From Agromyces mediolanus (lineage in GTDB: Bacteria > Actinomycetota > Actinomycetes > Actinomycetales > Microbacteriaceae), in contig NZ_JAMBNX010000013.1 in the NCBI RefSeq assembly GCF_023715325.1, positions 1 to 64,000 on the forward strand: a DNA stretch of 64,000 nt, given 5' to 3'. Made by a program: the position numbers and the translations under genes. The notes under the pieces were generated by a model. It had not been told where the DNA came from, ran no database searches, and saw only the letters and a program-made list of their open reading frames with translations. Shown piece after piece: positions 34,424 to 42,611 of this stretch (position 1 is its first letter; the number at the start of each line of letters is the position of its first letter).

Positions 34424-35743
34424 TCAGTCGAGCAGGTCGACGCCCTTGGTCTCCTTCACGAGCGAGACGCCGATGAGCGAGATCACCGCCGCGATCGCGA
34501 TGTAGAGGCCGATCGTCCACGAGGCGTGGAAGGTGTTCATCAGCGCCTCGGCGATCATCGGCGCGAACGCACCGCCCAGGATGGCCCCGAGCGCATAGCC
34601 GATCGAGACGCCCGAGTACCGCACGTTCGCCGGGAACATCTCGGCGTAGAGCGCCGCCTGCGGGCCGTAGGACAGGCCGAGGCCGAACGTCATCACGAAC
34701 AGCGCGACGAAGTACCAGACGATGTTGCCGGTGTCGATGAGGAACCACATCGGCACCGCCCACAGCGCGAGGAACAGGTAGCCGATCTGGAACGTGCGCA
34801 CCCGCCCGAGCCGATCGGACAGGCGACCGCCCCAGAGGGTGAAGATCAGCCAGCCGAACGAAGCGAGCGTCGTGGCGAGCAGCACGGTGGGACGATCCAT
34901 GCCGAGCGCCGCGACGGCGTAGGTCGCGAAGTACGCGATGAGGAGGTACCCCGCAGCGTTGTTCGCGATGAAGATGACCGCCGTCAGCAGCACCTGCTTG
35001 GTGTTGCGGCGGAAGAGCTGGCCGAGCGGCGCCGAGGACTCCTTGCGGCGGCGCAGCAGCTCCTCGAAGACCGGGCTTTCCTCGACGGCGCGGCGGATGA
35101 CGTAGCCGACGACGATGAGCACGATCGAGAGCAGGAACGGGATGCGCCAGCCCCACTCGAGGAAGGCCTCGGGCGACATCGAGCTCGTCAGCAGCCAGAG
35201 CGTGAACGTCGCGAGGATCATGCCGACGGGCACGCCGATCTGCGGGAACGCGCCGAAGAAGCCGCGCTTGCCGTTCGGCGCGTGCTCGACGGCCATGAGG
35301 GCGGCGCCGCCCCACTCGCCGCCGGCGGAGAAGCCCTGCAGGATGCGCAGCAGGATCAGCAGCATGGGCGCCGCGATGCCGATCGCCGCGTACGTCGGGA
35401 GCACGCCGATGAGCGCGGTCGACAGGCCCATCATGATGAGCGTGAAGACGAGCATCTTCTTGCGGCCGAGCTTGTCGCCGAGGTAGCCGGCGACGATCGC
35501 CCCGAGCGGGCGGAAGAGGAAGGAGATGCCGATGGTCGCGAAGGAGAGCACCTGGGCGAGGCCCGGGTTCGACTCGGCGACGGGGGCGAGGAAGAGCGGC
35601 GCAAGCACGAGGCCGGCCGCCTGGGCGTAGATGAAGAAGTCGTACCACTCGATCGAGGTGCCGACGAGGGTGCCCGCGAGCACCTTCCGCTCCTCGGGGG
35701 ACATCCGCTCGGTGCGAGCGGGATCGGTGACAGCTGTCGACAT
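34424..35743 (-). CDS. MHS-family MFS transporter, probable aromatic-acid importer
   Basis: 439 residues, twelve predicted helices. Metabolite:H+ symporter hallmarks GTSIEWYDFFIYAQ (about 28-41), RPLGAIVAGYLGDKLGRKK (loop 2-3) and LLRILQGFSAGGEWGGA. The position between paa operons and the TetR-type operator upstream suggest uptake of phenylacetate or a related acid; the family also carries shikimate, citrate and betaine, so the substrate is inferred. Start ATG at 35743. Confidence 0.85.
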   Translation of the reverse strand: MSTAVTDPARTERMSPEERKVLAGTLVGTSIEWYDFFIYAQAAGLVLAPLFLAPVAESNPGLAQVLSFATIGISFLFRPLGAIVAGYLGDKLGRKKMLVFTLIMMGLSTALIGVLPTYAAIGIAAPMLLILLRILQGFSAGGEWGGAALMAVEHAPNGKRGFFGAFPQIGVPVGMILATFTLWLLTSSMSPEAFLEWGWRIPFLLSIVLIVVGYVIRRAVEESPVFEELLRRRKESSAPLGQLFRRNTKQVLLTAVIFIANNAAGYLLIAYFATYAVAALGMDRPTVLLATTLASFGWLIFTLWGGRLSDRLGRVRTFQIGYLFLALWAVPMWFLIDTGNIVWYFVALFVMTFGLGLSYGPQAALYAEMFPANVRYSGVSIGYALGAILGGAFAPMIAEALMNTFHASWTIGLYIAIAAVISLIGVSLVKETKGVDLLD

Positions 35744-35823
35744 GCGAACTCCGGTGTTCGGTCGGGCGGGGCGCGGCACGGGATGCCGGGCAGGGACCCC
35801 TGCAGGATCATGGGACATTTCCT

Positions 35824-35839
35824 GACCGATTGGTCGGTC
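35824..35839. promoter_or_regulatory. TetR-type operator upstream of the MHS transporter
   Basis: GACCGATTGGTCGGTC has arms GACCGAT/GTCGGTC matching at 6 of 7 positions. It shares ACCGA/TCGGT with the palindromes at 20180 and 34251. It lies 81 bp upstream of the transporter start. Confidence 0.6.
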
Positions 35840-35944
35840 GGGAAACCCGAGCGTAGCGCATCCGTCCGGGATCCTGGAAGTGCCGGATCCGCCGACTTTC
35901 GCCGACTGAATCGGCTGTCAGCGGGATCGGGCAGGCTGGATGCC

Positions 35945-38077
35945 ATGACCGAACTGCGCCCCGCTGCCCTCGACGCCCTCCGCGAACTCGTGGGTCGCGA
36001 CGACGTCGACTTCCACGACGGCCAGTTCGAGGCCATCCGCGCCCTCGTCGAGGAGCGCCGCCGAGCGCTCGTCGTGCAGCGCACCGGCTGGGGCAAGTCC
36101 GCCGTGTACTTCGTCTCGACCCTGCTGCTGCGCCGCGCCGGCGCGGGCCCCACCCTGCTCGTCTCGCCGCTCATCGCCCTGATGCGCGACCAGATCGCGG
36201 CGGCCGAGCGCGCCGGGGTGCGCGCGGTCGCCATCAACTCCACCAACGCGCACGAGTGGCGCGAGGTCGAGCAGCGCCTCGCCGACGACGAGGTCGACGT
36301 GCTGCTCGTCTCACCCGAGCGGCTCAACAATCCGGCCTTCCGCGAGACGCAGCTGCCGCGGCTCGTCGATCGCATCGGCCTGCTCGTCATCGACGAGGCG
36401 CACTGCATCAGCGACTGGGGGCACGACTTCCGGCCCGACTACCGACGCCTGCGCGAGCTCATCGCGCGCATGCCGGTGGGCGTGCCGGTGCTCGCAACGA
36501 CGGCGACCGCGAACAGCCGGGTGGTCGCCGACGTCGCCGAACAGTTGGGGGCGACCGTCGCCGACGCCTCGGGCCGGCTCACGACGGGCGGGGCGGACGC
36601 CTCGGCCGAGGTGTTGACCATCCGCGGGCCGCTCGCCCGCGCCTCGCTGCGCCTCGGGGTGCTCGAGCTCCCCGACTCGCCGAGCCGACTGGCCTGGCTC
36701 CTCGGTCATCTCGACGAGCTGCCGGGCTCCGGCATCATCTACACCCTCACGGTCGCCGCCGCCGTCGACACGGCCCGGCTGCTGCGCGAGCACGGGCACG
36801 AGGTGCGCGCCTACACGGGCCAGACCGACCCCGACGAGCGGGCCGAGTCCGAGGGCATGCTGAAGCGCAACGAGGTCAAGGCGCTCGTCGCCACGAGTGC
36901 GCTCGGCATGGGTTTCGACAAGCCCGACCTCGGCTTCGTGCTGCACCTCGGCGCCCCCTCCTCCCCCGTGGCGTACTACCAGCAGGTGGGCCGAGCGGGC
37001 CGAGCGACCGACAACGCCGACGTGCTGCTCCTGCCCGGGGTCGAAGACCGCGACATCTGGCACTACTTCGCCACCGCCTCGATGCCCGACGAAGAGCGCG
37101 CGAGCCGCGTCATCGCCGCGCTCGGCGATCAGCCCGTGTCGACGCCGGCGCTCGAGGCGATGGTCGATATCCGCCGCACGCCGCTCGAACTGCTGCTCAA
37201 GGTGCTCGATGTCGATGGGGCCGTTCGTCGGGTGCAGGGCGGCTGGGTCGCCACCGGCGAACCGTGGGTGTACGACGCCGAGCGCTATCGCCGCATCGCG
37301 GCCGAGCGGGTCGCCGAGCAGCAGCACATGCTCGAGTACGAGCGCACCTCCGAGTGCCGCATGGCCTACCTGCAGCGCAGCCTCGACGACGACACCGCGA
37401 CCCCGTGCGGCCGCTGCGACAGCTGCGCCGGTCCCTGGTACCCCGCGGCCATCGGCCAGGAGGCGACGGCGGCCGCCCGCGGCGCCCTCGACCGGGTGGG
37501 CGTCCCGATCGAACCGCGCGCGCAGTGGCCGACGGGCGCCGACTCGCTCGGCGTACCGGTGAAGGGCCGCATCCCCGTCGAGGCCCGCGCCGCCGAGGGC
37601 CGAGCCCTCGCGAGGCTCACCGACCTCGGTTGGGGTGGCGTGCTGCGCGAGCTCTTCGCCGCGGGCGCTCCAGACCAGCCGGTGCCGCCGCGCGTGCTCG
37701 ACGCCTGCGTGCGCGTGCTCGCGGGCTGGGGCTGGGCCGAGCGCCCGGCCGCGGTCGTCGCGATGCCCGCACGCTCGCGGCCGCAGCTCGTCGACTCGCT
37801 CGCCCGCGGTCTCGCCGAGATCGGCCGACTGCCGTACCTCGGCGCACTGCAGCTGGTCGAGGGTGGGCCGAGCGGCGAGCCGGGAGGCAACAGCGCGTTC
37901 CGCCTGGCCGGCGTGTGGGGGCGGTTCTCCGCCGACGGCCTCGAACTGCCCGACGGCCCGGTGCTGCTCGTCGACGACCAGGCCGACAGCCGGTGGACGC
38001 TCACGGTCGCCGCCCGCACGCTGCGCGAGGCGGGCGGCGCAGAAGTACTGCCCTTCGTGCTCGCGCTCCGGGGCTGA
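35945..38077 (+). CDS. RecQ-family ATP-dependent DNA helicase
   Basis: 710 residues. Helicase motifs: Q-like region FHDGQFEAIRALV, motif I RTGWGKS (about 45-51), DEAH box DEAHCISDWGHDFRPDYRRL, TTATANSRV, motif VI QQVGRAGR. A zinc site has four cysteines between CRMAYLQ and CGRCDSC. A further C-terminal region of about 200 residues is unlike the HRDC domain of E. coli RecQ. Start ATG at 35945. Probably functions in repair/recombination. Transcribed convergently with the DEAD-box gene. Confidence 0.9.
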   Translation: MTELRPAALDALRELVGRDDVDFHDGQFEAIRALVEERRRALVVQRTGWGKSAVYFVSTLLLRRAGAGPTLLVSPLIALMRDQIAAAERAGVRAVAINSTNAHEWREVEQRLADDEVDVLLVSPERLNNPAFRETQLPRLVDRIGLLVIDEAHCISDWGHDFRPDYRRLRELIARMPVGVPVLATTATANSRVVADVAEQLGATVADASGRLTTGGADASAEVLTIRGPLARASLRLGVLELPDSPSRLAWLLGHLDELPGSGIIYTLTVAAAVDTARLLREHGHEVRAYTGQTDPDERAESEGMLKRNEVKALVATSALGMGFDKPDLGFVLHLGAPSSPVAYYQQVGRAGRATDNADVLLLPGVEDRDIWHYFATASMPDEERASRVIAALGDQPVSTPALEAMVDIRRTPLELLLKVLDVDGAVRRVQGGWVATGEPWVYDAERYRRIAAERVAEQQHMLEYERTSECRMAYLQRSLDDDTATPCGRCDSCAGPWYPAAIGQEATAAARGALDRVGVPIEPRAQWPTGADSLGVPVKGRIPVEARAAEGRALARLTDLGWGGVLRELFAAGAPDQPVPPRVLDACVRVLAGWGWAERPAAVVAMPARSRPQLVDSLARGLAEIGRLPYLGALQLVEGGPSGEPGGNSAFRLAGVWGRFSADGLELPDGPVLLVDDQADSRWTLTVAARTLREAGGAEVLPFVLALRG

Positions 38078-38111
38078 GGCGGGCCCCGCCGCGTCGCCCC
38101 CGGCAGACGAA

Positions 38112-38149
38112 GAACCCGCCCGCAGCCCTGCTCGGGTGCGGACGGGTTC
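38112..38149. terminator. Bidirectional terminator hairpin
   Basis: GAACCCGCCCGCA (38112-38124) and TGCGGACGGGTTC (38137-38149) form a 13-bp stem with one mismatch and a 12-nt loop, between the convergent recQ-like and DEAD-box genes. GTTCGTTC follows on the plus strand and TTCTTCG on the minus strand, weak U-runs. Confidence 0.65.
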
Positions 38150-38182
38150 GTTCGGAGACAGGTCGCCGGGCGGGCGACGCGC

Positions 38183-40585
38183 CTACTCGGCGGGCGTCTC
38201 GCCCTGCTCGACGGATGCGTCGTCAGACGGCTCGGCGTCAGCCGGCTCTGCAGCAGCCGCCTCGGCGTCAGCCAGCTCGGCGTCAGCCGGCTCGGGCGCA
38301 GCCGCGACCTCGACGGGCCCGAGGTCGAACAGGAGCTCGTCGCCGAGGCGCACGTCCTCGAAGTCGACCTCGATCTCGGCGCGGTCGAGCAGCTCGTTCA
38401 TGCGACGCTGCCGGTTGCGCGGGATGAGGGTCACGACCCGGCCGGTGCGACCGGCGCGGCCGGTGCGGCCCGAGCGGTGCAGGTAGGTCTTGTACTCCTC
38501 GGGCGCGTCGGCCTGGATCACCAGGTCGATGTCGTCGACGTGGATGCCTCGGGCCGCGACGTCGGTCGCGACGAGCACGTCGACCCGGCCGCTCGTGAGC
38601 TGCTGCAGGTTGCGGGTGCGTCGCGACTGGTTCAGGTCGCCGTGCAGGGCGACGGCGCGCACGCCGGCGTCCCCGAGGTGCTCGGTGAGGTCCTCGGCGA
38701 ACGCGCGGGTGCGCGAGAAGACGAGGGTCTTGCCGTCGCGGTCGGCGAGCTGGGCGACGATGTCGCGCTTGTCGCGGTTGTCGATCACGAACACGCGGTG
38801 CTCGATGGTGCCGGAGGCCTGGTCCTCGCCGGCGACCTCGTGCACGGCCGGGTCGTCGAGGAATTCCTCGACGAGCGTGGCCACACCCGTGTCGAGCGTC
38901 GCCGAGAAGAGCAGCTTCTGGCCGCCGTCGCGGGTCTCGCGAAGGATGCGTTGCACCGGCTCGAGGAAGCCGAGGTCGCACATGTGGTCGGCCTCGTCGA
39001 GCACCGTGATGCGGATGTCGGACAGGTCGAGGTGTCCCTGCGCGAGCAGGTCCTCGATGCGGCCGGGCGTGCCGATGACGATGTCGACGCCGCGGCGGAG
39101 CGCGCCCACCTGGCGGGCCTGCGGCACACCGCCGTAGACCTGCGTGGTGAACAGTCCCACGGACTGGGCGATCGGCTGCACGGTGCGGTCGATCTGCAGG
39201 GCGAGCTCACGGGTCGGCGCGAGGATCAGGGCGCGGGGGGCGCGGCCCATCTGCCGCTTGCGGCGACCGTCGGGACCGTTCTCCGTGTCGCGCTGCTGCT
39301 CGGCCCAGAGCTGCATGAGCCGCTCCACGGTCGGCGCGCCGAAGGCGATGGTCTTGCCGGAGCCGGTGCGGCCACGGCCGAGCACATCGCGTCCCTCGAG
39401 CACGACGGGGATGGTCGCCGCCTGGATCGGGAACGGCGACTCGGCACCGAGCTCCTTCAGCGCGCGGACGATGTTGTCACCGAGGCCGAGCTCGCCGAAG
39501 CCGATGCCGTCCACCTCGTCGGCCTGGATGGCCTTCGCTTCGAGACGCTCGAGCACGACGTCGTCCTCCGGGGAGAAGTGGCTGCGCTCGTCCTTCGCCG
39601 GGTAGAACGAGGAGGGGCGACGCTCCGAGTCCCGGAAGCCCGGACGGTCGAAGTCCCGACGCTGGCCGCGCTGGTTCGCTGAGCCCGTCGAAGCGCCGTC
39701 CCGGTCGAAGTCGCGGCGCTGGCCGCGCTGGTTCGCTGAGCCCGTCGAAGCGCCGTCCCGGTCGAACGAACGACGCGGGCGGTCGTCACGATCGAAGGAA
39801 CGCGCGGGACGCTCATCGCGATCGAACCGACGCGGCGCACGCTCGTCACGATCGAACGAACGACGCGGACGCTCGTCACGATCGAAGGAACGCGCGGGAC
39901 GGTCGTCACGATCGAAACGACGCGGGCCACGCTGGTTCGCTGAGCCCGTCGAAGCGTCATCCCGATCGAAGCGACGCGGCGCGCGATCATCCCGATCGAA
40001 CGAACGACGCGGACGGTCGTCACGATCGAACGAACGAGCCGGTCGGTCATCCCGATCGAACCGACGCGGGCCACGCTGGTTCGCTGAGCCCGTCGAAGCG
40101 TCATCCCGATCGAATCGACGCGGCGCACGCTCATCCCGATCGAAGCGACGCGGCGCACGCTCATCACGGTCGAAGCGACGCGGAGCCCGATCGTCACGAT
40201 CGTACGAACGACGCGGAGCGCGATCATCCCGATCGTACGAACGCGCCGGGCGGTCGTCCCGGCGGTGCGCTGAGCCCGCCGAAGGGTCGAAGCGACGCGG
40301 GGCGCGCTCGTCACGATCGTACGAACGGCCCGGGCGGCGGCCCGTCGAAGCGTCGTCGCGGCCGTCGCGCTCGGAGCGGTGCGGGGCACGACCGCTCTCG
40401 GTGCGCTCCTCGCGCGTCCAGCGCGGCTTGCGGTCGGAGGCCTCCTCGGGGCGGTAGCCGCGGTGGCCGGGGCTGCGCGAGCCGGGCTTGCCGCTGCCTG
40501 CCGGGCGACCGGCGCGGCTGCTCTTCGCGTACGAGGGGTCGAAGTCGTGGGCTCGTCCGCCCGCGGGCTTCTTGTTCTTCGGCAT
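38183..40585 (-). CDS. DEAD-box RNA helicase with long repetitive N-terminal arm
   Basis: 800 residues. The first ~330 are low-complexity, mostly RRFDRDDRP/RSFDRDERP repeats, giving a mixed-charge disordered arm. The helicase core follows: GRTGSGKT (motif I), APTRELALQ, LDEADHMCD, FSATLD, HRSGRTGRAGR. The acidic tail is rich in AEPADAE. Several copies of DASTGSANQRG in the arm are translated family III repeats. Long charged arms are usual in actinobacterial CsdA/RhlE-like helicases and bind RNA or drive condensates (known for the family, not shown here). The ATG at 40585 follows CCAGGAAGC. Confidence 0.93.
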   Translation of the reverse strand: MPKNKKPAGGRAHDFDPSYAKSSRAGRPAGSGKPGSRSPGHRGYRPEEASDRKPRWTREERTESGRAPHRSERDGRDDASTGRRPGRSYDRDERAPRRFDPSAGSAHRRDDRPARSYDRDDRAPRRSYDRDDRAPRRFDRDERAPRRFDRDERAPRRFDRDDASTGSANQRGPRRFDRDDRPARSFDRDDRPRRSFDRDDRAPRRFDRDDASTGSANQRGPRRFDRDDRPARSFDRDERPRRSFDRDERAPRRFDRDERPARSFDRDDRPRRSFDRDGASTGSANQRGQRRDFDRDGASTGSANQRGQRRDFDRPGFRDSERRPSSFYPAKDERSHFSPEDDVVLERLEAKAIQADEVDGIGFGELGLGDNIVRALKELGAESPFPIQAATIPVVLEGRDVLGRGRTGSGKTIAFGAPTVERLMQLWAEQQRDTENGPDGRRKRQMGRAPRALILAPTRELALQIDRTVQPIAQSVGLFTTQVYGGVPQARQVGALRRGVDIVIGTPGRIEDLLAQGHLDLSDIRITVLDEADHMCDLGFLEPVQRILRETRDGGQKLLFSATLDTGVATLVEEFLDDPAVHEVAGEDQASGTIEHRVFVIDNRDKRDIVAQLADRDGKTLVFSRTRAFAEDLTEHLGDAGVRAVALHGDLNQSRRTRNLQQLTSGRVDVLVATDVAARGIHVDDIDLVIQADAPEEYKTYLHRSGRTGRAGRTGRVVTLIPRNRQRRMNELLDRAEIEVDFEDVRLGDELLFDLGPVEVAAAPEPADAELADAEAAAAEPADAEPSDDASVEQGETPAE
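39668..40353. repeat. Family III repeats inside the DEAD-box helicase gene
   Basis: Full copies of GGTTCGCTGAGCCCGTCGAAG at about 39671, 39730, 39940 and 40078, with a divergent copy near 40268 and a partial copy at 40341. All are in the same orientation and frame, reading (D/G)ASTGSANQRG on the minus strand. They interrupt the RRFDRDD coding repeats without shifting frame. Confidence 0.88.
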
Positions 40586-40897
40586 GGTGGTGCTTCCTGG
40601 GTTTTGCTTGAGTACATGGCGGTGCCGCCGCGAGGCGCGGCACACCGAGAACCCGGGAGCATCGTCGACCGGGGCCGTTCACATACGGTGACTATCCGCA
40701 GCCTGATGCTGCGGAACCGGCCCTCAGGACTCACAAACCCATCCGCGCACAGCGCGGTGTCCAGAACCGACCTGCCAACGATACCCGATCGCCGCTGGGA
40801 AAGCGCCGGGCATCACTCGGCGGCGACGACGGCGCCGCTCCGGCATCCCACCGTGCGTCGAAATCCCGCGGAAACACGCGCCGCGTACCCTCGCCCC
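40586..40897 (-). other. Leader region of the DEAD-box helicase gene
   Basis: 312 bp without a gene. On the minus strand it contains a 7-bp hairpin CCGCAGC-ATCAG-GCTGCGG (40696-40714), a small GCGC hairpin near 40745, and CATGTACTCAAGC before the ribosome binding site. A possible -10 (TATCGT, about 40780) would give a leader near 190 nt. Long structured leaders are common for cold-induced RNA helicases; a regulatory role here is inference. Confidence 0.35.
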
Positions 40898-41437
40898 GTG
40901 ACCAGCACCGTGTCGATCCGCATCGAAGCCCCGCGCCAGCCCGACATCGAGCGTCTGCTTGCCGGCAGCAGCGAGTACTCCTTCTCGCTCGGCTACCCGC
41001 CGGAGGCCTGCTTCCTGCTCGACGTCGGGCAGCTCGAGCAGCCGGGCGTGCGGCTCTTCGTCGCTCGCGACGGGTCGGGCACGGCGCTCGGTATCGCCGC
41101 GCTCGTCGAGGGTGGCCATGCGGACGACGAGCACGCGGCCGACTTCGCCGGGCGGGGCGAACTCAAGCGCATGTACGTCGACGAACGAGCCAGGGGGCTC
41201 GGCGTCGCCGGTCGCCTGCTCGACGCGGTCGAGGCGGATGCCGCGAGCCGAGGCATCCGGGAGCTCGTGCTCGAGACCGGCACCCTGCACCTGCCCGCCC
41301 AGGCGCTGTACGCGAAGCACGGCTACCGGGTGGTTCCGCTCTTCGGGCCGTACGTGGGCGAGGAGTACAGCATCTGCATGGCGAAGGCGCTGACTTCGCG
41401 TTCGGCCGACGCGGAGGTAGCATCGCTGCACCCCTGA
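40898..41437 (+). CDS. GNAT-family N-acetyltransferase
   Basis: 179 residues. Acetyl-CoA-binding segment LKRMYVDERARGLGVAGRLLDA (the Q/RxxGxG/A-type loop RGLGVAG) and the C-terminal LETGTLHLPAQALYAKHGY. Substrate unknown. The GTG at 40898 has no Shine-Dalgarno sequence and GTACCCT lies 9 nt upstream, consistent with a leaderless mRNA. Confidence 0.88.
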   Translation: MTSTVSIRIEAPRQPDIERLLAGSSEYSFSLGYPPEACFLLDVGQLEQPGVRLFVARDGSGTALGIAALVEGGHADDEHAADFAGRGELKRMYVDERARGLGVAGRLLDAVEADAASRGIRELVLETGTLHLPAQALYAKHGYRVVPLFGPYVGEEYSICMAKALTSRSADAEVASLHP

Positions 41438-41450
41438 ACCCGGAGCCCCC

Positions 41451-42500
41451 GTGACCCGCACTCGATCCTCCGGCGGTCGCGGCGGGCGCACGCGCCTGGT
41501 GCTGGTCGCCGCTGCCGCCCTCGTCGGCCTCGCCGTGACCGGCATGCTCTCGGGCTTCCACCTGCCGCTGCAGCCGATCGAGCCCGACGCCGCGGAGTCC
41601 CGCAGCGAGCTCGCGAGCGTGGTGCCGATCGGCATCCGCACCTTCGAGGCACCGGCTGGGCTCGTCGTCGACGAGGACCTCCCGTACGGCGTGCGCGAGG
41701 ACGGCACGCTGCTCACGCTCGACGTCTGCCGGCCTGCGGACGCGGTCGGGTCGGCGTCGAGCACGGAGGGGACGGATGCCGCGACGGGCGCACTGCCCGC
41801 GGTCGTCTCGATCCACGGCGGCAGCTGGGCCCGCGGCGACAAGGCGAACGCGGACTGGCGCAACGTCTGCCTGTGGCTCGCGAGCGAGGGCTTCGTCGCC
41901 GCCTCGGTGAACTACCGACTCGTGCCGGACGCCGTGTTCCCCGCACAGCTCGACGACGTGGCGCTCGCCGTCGAGTGGCTGCGGGAGCCCGAGCAGCTGG
42001 CGGAGTTCGGCATCGATCCCGGGCGCATCGGCGCCTTCGGCGGCTCGGCGGGCGGCAGCCTCGCCGCCCTGCTCGGCGCCCGCGGCGACGGCCCGCTCGA
42101 CACCGGATCGCGGGTGGCGGCCGTCGCCGAGCTGTCCGGCCCGGTCGGGCTCACCGGGCCCGCCCTCGACACCGACGGCGCCTCCCCGTGGCTGCGGTCG
42201 ATCGTGACCGACTACCTCGGCTGCGCCCCGGGGGACGCCGCGTGCGGGGCGGCGGCCGAGGCATCCGCGGCGACGCACCTGGATGCGAGCGATCCGCCGG
42301 TGTTCCTCGCCCAGTCGGATGCGGAGGTCATCCCGCTCGGGCAGCAGACCGCGTTCGTCGCGGCGCTCGAGGCGGCCGGGGTTCCCGTCGAGTCGCTCGT
42401 GGTGCCGGGATCGGCGCACTCGATCGGCATCCTCGACGCGCCGATGCGCGCACGGGTGGCGGCGTTCCTGCACGCGGCGCTCGACGGCGTGGTTCGCTGA
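41451..42500 (+). CDS. Membrane-anchored alpha/beta-hydrolase (esterase)
   Basis: 349 residues. One N-terminal transmembrane helix (LVLVAAAALVGLAVTGML), then a BD-FAE/HSL-like hydrolase: oxyanion motif HGGSW (about 122-126), nucleophile S199 in GGSAGG, histidine in GSAHSIGI. Three cysteines outside the active site may form disulfides, fitting an extracytoplasmic location. The start is GTG at 41451, only 13 bp after the acetyltransferase stop, so co-transcribed. The substrate is an ester; not further specified. Confidence 0.87.
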   Translation: MTRTRSSGGRGGRTRLVLVAAAALVGLAVTGMLSGFHLPLQPIEPDAAESRSELASVVPIGIRTFEAPAGLVVDEDLPYGVREDGTLLTLDVCRPADAVGSASSTEGTDAATGALPAVVSIHGGSWARGDKANADWRNVCLWLASEGFVAASVNYRLVPDAVFPAQLDDVALAVEWLREPEQLAEFGIDPGRIGAFGGSAGGSLAALLGARGDGPLDTGSRVAAVAELSGPVGLTGPALDTDGASPWLRSIVTDYLGCAPGDAACGAAAEASAATHLDASDPPVFLAQSDAEVIPLGQQTAFVAALEAAGVPVESLVVPGSAHSIGILDAPMRARVAAFLHAALDGVVR

Positions 42501-42606
42501 GCCCGTCGAAGCGACAGCGGCGATCGCTTCGACAAGCTCAGCGAACCTGGATTGGTTCGCTGAGCCCGTCGAAGCGGACTCCTCGCTTCGACAAGCTCAG
42601 CGAACC
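42491..42606. repeat. Family III repeats in a convergent gap
   Basis: Four copies alternating in orientation: GGTTCGCTGAGCCCGTCGAAGCG (42491, 42555) and CGCTTCGACAAGCTCAGCGAACC (42525, 42584). They fill the gap between the esterase stop and the binding-protein stop. The first copy overlaps the esterase stop codon. Confidence 0.9.
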
Positions 42607-42611
42607 ACTTG

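Noticed and set aside
34322..38077. Long N-terminal extension of the RecQ-like helicase (1251 residues)
   Set aside because: The first 540 residues are a shadow over the opposite-strand MHS transporter. The helicase fold begins at ATG 35945.
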